Below are positions 59,489 through 64,000 of a DNA stretch of 64,000 nt, piece after piece. The stretch is from NCBI GenBank assembly GCA_047967505.1, contig CM106540.1; one strand, written 5' to 3'. Numbering within the stretch: position 1 is the stretch's first letter; each line of letters starts with the position of its first letter. Source of the stretch: Dipteris shenzhenensis (Eukaryota > Polypodiophyta > Polypodiopsida > Gleicheniales). A program made the translations under genes and the position numbers. The notes under the pieces were generated by a model. That model did no database searches, had not been told where the DNA came from, and was given only the letters and a program-made list of their open reading frames with translations.

Positions 59489-60255
59489 GTGATCTAGCTG
59501 AGCGTGCGTGAATGCTTGGAAGCTCAGTAGCTCTGTGGGAGGAAGGAGAAGCTCTGTGGGAAGCTTTGTGGGTGACTTTACTTACATTTGAGTATGCAGA
59601 GACCTTGGAGGAACCTTTGGAAAAGTCACTTTGGCTTTGCGAAGTGGTTTTTGAGAGCCTGTTAAGAGCTTTCAAAGAAAAAGTCGTTTTTTGAGCTTTT
59701 TCCTGTTCCGTTCGATGACAGAGACTCCGTATTGACTTGTAGAGGCAACTATTGCTTGCTTTTGGTGTCCACATTACTTCAGGAGCTTGGAAACACCTTC
59801 ATTCTTGAATCTGGGATCATTTCAGTGGATTTCTGACTCACTGTGTCAGTTCCTGCGTTTTTTGCCCGGGTGTTGGAACTCAAGTTCGGTGGAGTTTACA
59901 GATAGCTCTGTTTCAAAAAATGTTTTTCAATCCGTGTGTTGGACCCAGTGATTGAGACCACGGTTTCCAAAACCATCTGTCCCATTGCGTTCCGGACGCC
60001 CAAAAACCCCTACTTATCAGTTCTTGCACGATTCGGTGAAGGATTTCCAGAGTTATAGGCATTTTCTTTTGGGCCAGATTTGCTCATATGGATGCATAGT
60101 ATATGCACATGAGTCAGATGCATCTTTTGATGCTTTGAGCTTTGAGTTTTGGTGATATTTCACTCTATTGTGGCATACACATTTGGGTGCACCTGGTATT
60201 TGGTGTGATTCTCTCTTGCAGGGACTAGCATTTGGTATTTTGTTTCATTTGCATC
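59489..60255 (+). other. Untranslated leader of Copia-3
   Basis: About 770 bp lie between the primer-binding site and the gag start codon. No open frame with a known domain; a long leader is usual in plant copia. Confidence 0.6.
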
Positions 60256-61200
60256 ATGGCATCCTCTTCCATGTCTGAAAAGGAGTTTTTCAGCATTAAA
60301 AAGTTTGATGGGACAAACTTTTCTTTGTGGAAAGAACAAATAAGGGATGTGCTTATTCAAAAGAAGCAGATTAAACCCTTAGCAGGGATTGAAGCTAAGC
60401 CTGCAAATATGTCTGAGGATGATTGGAATGAGTTGGATGCATTAGCAAAGTCTACTATTAGACTTCATCTTGCAGAGTCAGTTTATTTCACAGTAGTAAA
60501 TGAGCAGACTACGGAAGATTTGTGGAAGAAATTGTGTGCCACTTATGAGAAAGAAACTGCCTCTAATAAAGTTTACCTCATGAAGAGGTTGTTTGAGCTG
60601 CAGATGAAGGAAGGGGTCTCCATTGCTTCTCACTTGAATGAATTCAATATTATTTTCAGCCAGATTCAGGCTCAGAAAATGAATGATGCGGAGACTAAGG
60701 CAATATTTCTCTTATGTTCATTGCCATCCTCATGGGATACCTTCCGTACAGCTGTCAGTAACTTTGCACCTGGTGGAGTACTGAAATTTGATGATGTTGT
60801 GGGTAGCTTGTTGGCCGAGGAGATTAGATGGAAGTCTATGGATGGCAACAAGCAGGATGCAGCCTTAAATGTGCAAAGGGGCAGATCACAGTTCAGGGGG
60901 AAGTCCCAAGAAAGAGGGAAGTCACGTAGCAAATCCAGGGCACGGAACATTGAGTGTTACCACTGTGGCAAGAAGGGCCATATGAAAAAGGATTGCTACA
61001 AGCTAAAAAGAGAGCAAAGGGATAAGAAAAAGAATGCAAATTGGGGTGCAAATCAAAAGGAAGAGAGTCCAAGGGAGGACAAAGGAAAAGTGAAGATCGA
61101 GGAGATCAATGCAGTCACACATGATAGTGATAATGACGTTCTCTTCATGTCTAGTTTATCTGCAGAGTTGCTTACCACTTCAGATGATGCAAATTCGTAG
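60256..61200 (+). CDS. Copia-3 gag (nucleocapsid precursor), ends in an in-frame TAG
   Basis: 314 residues from MASSSMSEKEFF. The N-terminal copia gag fold is seen in FDGTNFSLWKEQIRDVLIQK (residues 16-35), TTEDLWKKLCATYEKET and LFELQMKEGVSIASHLNEF. A basic RGRSQFRGKSQERGKSRSKS stretch precedes the zinc knuckle CYHCGKKGHMKKDC (residues 234-247, CX2CX4HX4C). Gag packages the element RNA into virus-like particles. The TAG at 61198-61200 lies in frame exactly between gag and protease, where plant copia elements normally read through as one polyprotein. I chose ATG 60256 because gag similarity begins there; an upstream in-frame ATG at 60232 is possible. Confidence 0.9.
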   Translation: MASSSMSEKEFFSIKKFDGTNFSLWKEQIRDVLIQKKQIKPLAGIEAKPANMSEDDWNELDALAKSTIRLHLAESVYFTVVNEQTTEDLWKKLCATYEKETASNKVYLMKRLFELQMKEGVSIASHLNEFNIIFSQIQAQKMNDAETKAIFLLCSLPSSWDTFRTAVSNFAPGGVLKFDDVVGSLLAEEIRWKSMDGNKQDAALNVQRGRSQFRGKSQERGKSRSKSRARNIECYHCGKKGHMKKDCYKLKREQRDKKKNANWGANQKEESPREDKGKVKIEEINAVTHDSDNDVLFMSSLSAELLTTSDDANS

Positions 61201-62631
61201 GATTGGATTTTGGATTCTGGTGCTTCATTCCATGTTACTCCCCATAGGGAATGGTTCTCCACTTATGACAGTGGAAAGACAGGTTGTGTGCATCTTGGAA
61301 ATGACTATGCATGTGACATAGTGGGAGTAGGTGACATAAAGTTTTCTTTTGCAAATGGGTCTGCATTTGTTTTGAAACATGTGAGACATGTGCCTAAGCT
61401 GACCAAGAGTCTTATTTCAGTGGGTCAGCTAGATGATGCTGGTTTTCACACCACTTTTGGCTTTCAAAGTTGGAAAATTCAAAAGGGCTCTATGCTTTTG
61501 GCTAGGGGTGCCAAGTGTGGGACTTTGTATCCCTTACATGTATCAGGGGTATTTGATCATGTTGTTGCAATAACCGAGCAGCCAAGCACTTCTTTGTGGC
61601 ATTGCAGGTTGGGGCACATGAGCCAGAATGGAATGAAACTCTTATGCCGTTTGGGTTATGTACCGCATTTGAGTTTCTCTGATTTTGAATTTTGTGAGCA
61701 TTGTCTCTATGGGAAGCAGACTAAATCAGCCCATAAAAGAAGGGAAAAGAAAGATTTTGAAATGCTTGATTTGGTGCATTCAGACGTATGTGGTCCCATG
61801 CCTACACGGTCATTAGGCGGGGCTGAATACTATGTGACATTTATTGATGATGCAACTAGGAAAGTGTGGGCTTATGCTATAGCTCGGAAGAGTGATGTGT
61901 TCCAGGTATTTCAGAAATGGCTGGCCTTGGTTGAGAATCAGTCAGGTAGAATGCTTAAATGCCTACGGAGTGACAATGGTGGAGAGTATCTCTCTCATGA
62001 CTTTCAGCATTTCTGTGATACACATGGGATTAAGAGGGAGCTCACATCCCCTCGTACTCCAGAGCAAAATCCAGTTGCAAAAAAGATGAACCGTACCATT
62101 CAAGAAAGGTTGCAATGCATGCTTTCCAATGCAAGTCTTTGTGGTGGTTTTTGGGCTGAGGCAATGAAGACTGCAGTGCATGTGATCAATAGATCACCTA
62201 GTAAGAGTTTGGATGGTGGTATTCCTGAAGAGGCATGGAGCAGAAAGAAGCCCTCTTACTCTCATTTGCGTATATTTGGGTGTGAGGCATATGCACATGT
62301 GCCAAAAGAGCTTCGAAAGAAGCTAGATCCTAAGTCTAGGAAATGCATCTTTCTAGGTTATGGTGAAAGTGGAGAGATGGGCTATCATCTCTGGGATCCA
62401 GAAGCAAAGAAGATCATACGCAGCCATGATGTGGTCTTCAATGAGAAGAAGATGCATAAGGCACCCATGAGGGATGTGGAAATGAGGGGAATCACTTTCC
62501 AGGATGTGAATCCACCTGCCTATGTTGATAGACAGCAAGCTGTCCATGCACCAAATGTGCAAGAAATGGTACCACCAAGTACTCCCACAGGTATACAATC
62601 AAAGGTAGATGATGGATATTGGTGGAAATGA
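61201..62631 (+). pseudogene. Copia-3 protease-integrase, same frame as gag after the TAG
   Basis: The frame opens with DWILDSGASFHVTP, the aspartic protease active site (DSGA). Then come LWHCRLGHMSQNGMKLL and CEHCLYGKQ (the H-H-C-C zinc site), LVHSDVCGPMP (first integrase Asp), CLRSDNGGEYLS (second Asp), and TPEQNPVAKKMNRTIQERL. In the last motif the family has 'NGVAER.NRT', so the catalytic Glu reads Lys here and the integrase is predicted inactive. The C-terminal integrase part follows (HLRIFGCEAYAHVP, RKCIFLGYGE, SHDVVFNE). The frame stops at TGA 62629-62631 while RT continues in another frame, so a one-base indel lies near 62610. Confidence 0.9.
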
Positions 62632-63550
62632 TGAGCCAAATGTGGCTGATATGCAAGTGGGACAGCAAGCTGAAATGCCCTTGAGAAGATCATCTAGAGT
62701 GTCTAGACCGCCTGATAGGTTTGTTCCAGGGGTAGACTATGTGATGCTTACTGATTGCAGGGAGCCTTCTTGCTACAGAGAGGCTATGATGCGTGAGGAT
62801 AAACGCAAGTGGGAGTATGCTATGCAATCAGAGATGAGTTCACTTATGAAGAATAAGACTTGGGACTTGGTTTCTTTGCCACATGGAAAGAAAGCATTGC
62901 CATGTAAATGGGTCTACAAAATGAAGGTCACAGGTGATGATGTGCCTAGGTACAAGGCCCGTTTGGTTGCTAAAGGGTTCAAGCAAGAGAAGGGTGTGGA
63001 CTTTGATGAGATATTCTCTCCGGTTGTGAAGATGACCACACTTAGATGCATGCTTGGACTAGTGGCAGTAGAGGATATGGAGCTTATGCAAATAGATGTC
63101 AAGACAGCTTTCTTGCATGGGGATTTGCATGAGGAAATTTACATGGTGCAGCCGGAAGTCTTTGAAGAAAAGGGCAAAGAGCATTTAGTTTGCAAGCTAA
63201 AGAAGAGTCTCTATGGTCTTAAGCAAGCACCTAGAGAATGGTATCAGAAGTTTGATGCTTTCATTCGGTCCCAGGATTTTAGGAGGAGTGAAATTGATCA
63301 CTGCCTCTACACTAAAAGGGCTAAGGATAATAGCCTGATAATCTTGGCACTATATGTGGATGATATGCTATTGGCTAGCAAGAATACTTATGAGCTAGAT
63401 GCTTTAAAGGCCAGGTTGCATGAGGCCTTTGATATGAAGGATTTGGGACTTGCAGGTCATATTCTTGGTATGCGCATCACGCGTGATCGGAGTAGGAAAC
63501 TCCTTTGGCTTTCACAAAAAGAGTATATGTTTTTGTTTTTGAGATTGTAA
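62609..63550 (+). pseudogene. Copia-3 reverse transcriptase, shifted frame, 3' truncated
   Basis: 313 residues with RRSSRVSRPPDRFVPG, NKTWDLVSLP, CKWVYKMKV, YKARLVAKGFKQEKGVDF, LMQIDVKTAFLHGDLHEEIY, KKSLYGLKQAPREWYQKF and the active site LYVDDMLLAS (YVDD codons 63353-63364). The trace ends at LSQKEYM (about 63530), followed by FLFLRL and a stop. Relatives continue with 'LSQ..YI..VL..F.M' and then RNase H; both RNase H and the 3' LTR are missing. The open run is long and little decayed, so this is the youngest element in the window. Confidence 0.9.
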
Positions 63551-64000
63551 GGTAGCATTCTGATCCTTTTTCATTAATATAATGATCTTGAATGAGTTCG
63601 AGAGTGTCTTTGTAACATGTTGCAATTCCTACTCCGTTAGACTTTTGCAAGCATGTGAAACCAGACAAGTTTATTGTTGTTGTTTTGTTATGTAATTCTT
63701 GGAGACAGAGGATTGTAGCACTCAGTAGGCTTTTATCATGCAAAATGTTTATTTGGTGGGAGTTTAATGCTCGTGTATTTGATGATTGCAATGCCATGAT
63801 GTGTTGGTCTTCATTTGAGAAGTTCCTTTGAAAGGTATCCCATTTCTTGTAAGACGTTGTTGTCAACTTTGATGTGCTTGGCTTCCAACGGCTTGATGAT
63901 GTAAAGGTTTTTGGGGTTTATACTAAATTCTCATGGGGCCATAGTGTACTGTACTTCTTACATGACAAAAATTGATAAGGAGACAACTTTAGCAGTCAAA
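63531..64000 (-). pseudogene. End of a PIF1-type helicase followed by an EEP endonuclease fragment (Helentron-like)
   Basis: Reading leftward from 64000, one frame has NPKNLYIIKPLEAKHIKVDN then NVLQEMGYLSKELLK (about 63925-63812). This resembles the end of PIF1 helicases of rolling-circle elements, where 'Y.A.SRV....NLYI......IKV...V..EM..L' closes the domain. The preceding YVALSRV position is degenerate and has a stop. After a frame change comes NTRALNSHQINILHDKSLLS, ATILCLQELH, NLSGFTCLQKSNGVGIATCY and SECYLTIS (63785-63545), an N-terminal EEP endonuclease region. Its motif-1 Asn (NTR) and motif-2 Glu (LQE) are both kept. Helicase-then-endonuclease order is known from Helentron-type elements. 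The left end abuts Copia-3 near 63530. Confidence 0.5.

Noticed and set aside
61198-61200. Programmed stop-codon readthrough in Copia-3 as a firm claim
   Set aside because: The bases after TAG do not fit the known strong plant readthrough context (CARYYA), and the element carries other inactivating changes.
1-64000. tRNA or rRNA genes
   Set aside because: No cloverleaf with A and B boxes and no rRNA-like segment was recognised; the TGGTATCAGA matches are retrotransposon primer-binding sites.

Overview
The window comes from a repeat-rich land-plant nuclear genome. The evidence is one spliced plant gene with GT-AG introns (plus one GC-AG), plant-type Ty1/copia elements primed by initiator-Met tRNA, degenerate Ty3/gypsy pieces, an L1-like LINE and many (GA)n/(CA)n microsatellites. 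Long introns full of old, broken transposons suggest a large-genome, probably non-angiosperm vascular plant (gymnosperm or fern). That placement is inference; no marker fixes the species. Layout, left half: 1-2203 is a deletion-derived copia relic followed by an LTR-like piece. 3469-5150 is a decayed copy (A) of an unnamed DDE-like transposase family. 7019-9551 (minus) is a spliced gene of unknown function that I assembled by hand; all eight of its recognised exons are multiples of three, and one intron holds a minisatellite. 9660-10770 is a satellite array. 13.2-16.5 kb holds gypsy-1 remnants disrupted by GA-linked tandem duplications. 18832-27253 (plus) is the only convincing host gene with a complete reading frame, a ten-exon SEC12-type Sar1 exchange factor of 404 residues; its 4.6-kb intron 6 carries minus-strand copia fragments. 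Layout, middle: 32.3-33.2 kb is gypsy-2. 33.42-34.78 kb is a second array of the same satellite family. It lies directly beside copy B of the DDE-like transposase (34968-36950), which is bracketed by inverted GC-rich motif clusters. 39.1-40.6 kb (minus) is a broken coiled-coil protein gene. 42857-43065 is a fold-back element. 47.14-47.33 kb is a remnant of a tau-class glutathione transferase. Layout, right half: 52.45-53.06 kb is a 302-bp tandem duplication. 54.9-59.3 kb is a decayed LINE. A copia element with a 170-bp 5' LTR is inserted into the LINE at 59301; it runs through gag, protease, integrase and most of RT, then stops near 63530. There it meets a minus-strand fragment that reads as a PIF1-type helicase end followed by an EEP endonuclease, the order known from Helentron-type rolling-circle elements. 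Working logic: SEC12 (ER-membrane activator of Sar1/COPII) is the cellular gene, and almost everything else is mobile-element debris. The most interesting material is the two collinear copies of the unnamed transposase, their inverted flanks, the shared satellite, the phase-0 exon gene and the helicase-endonuclease fragment.
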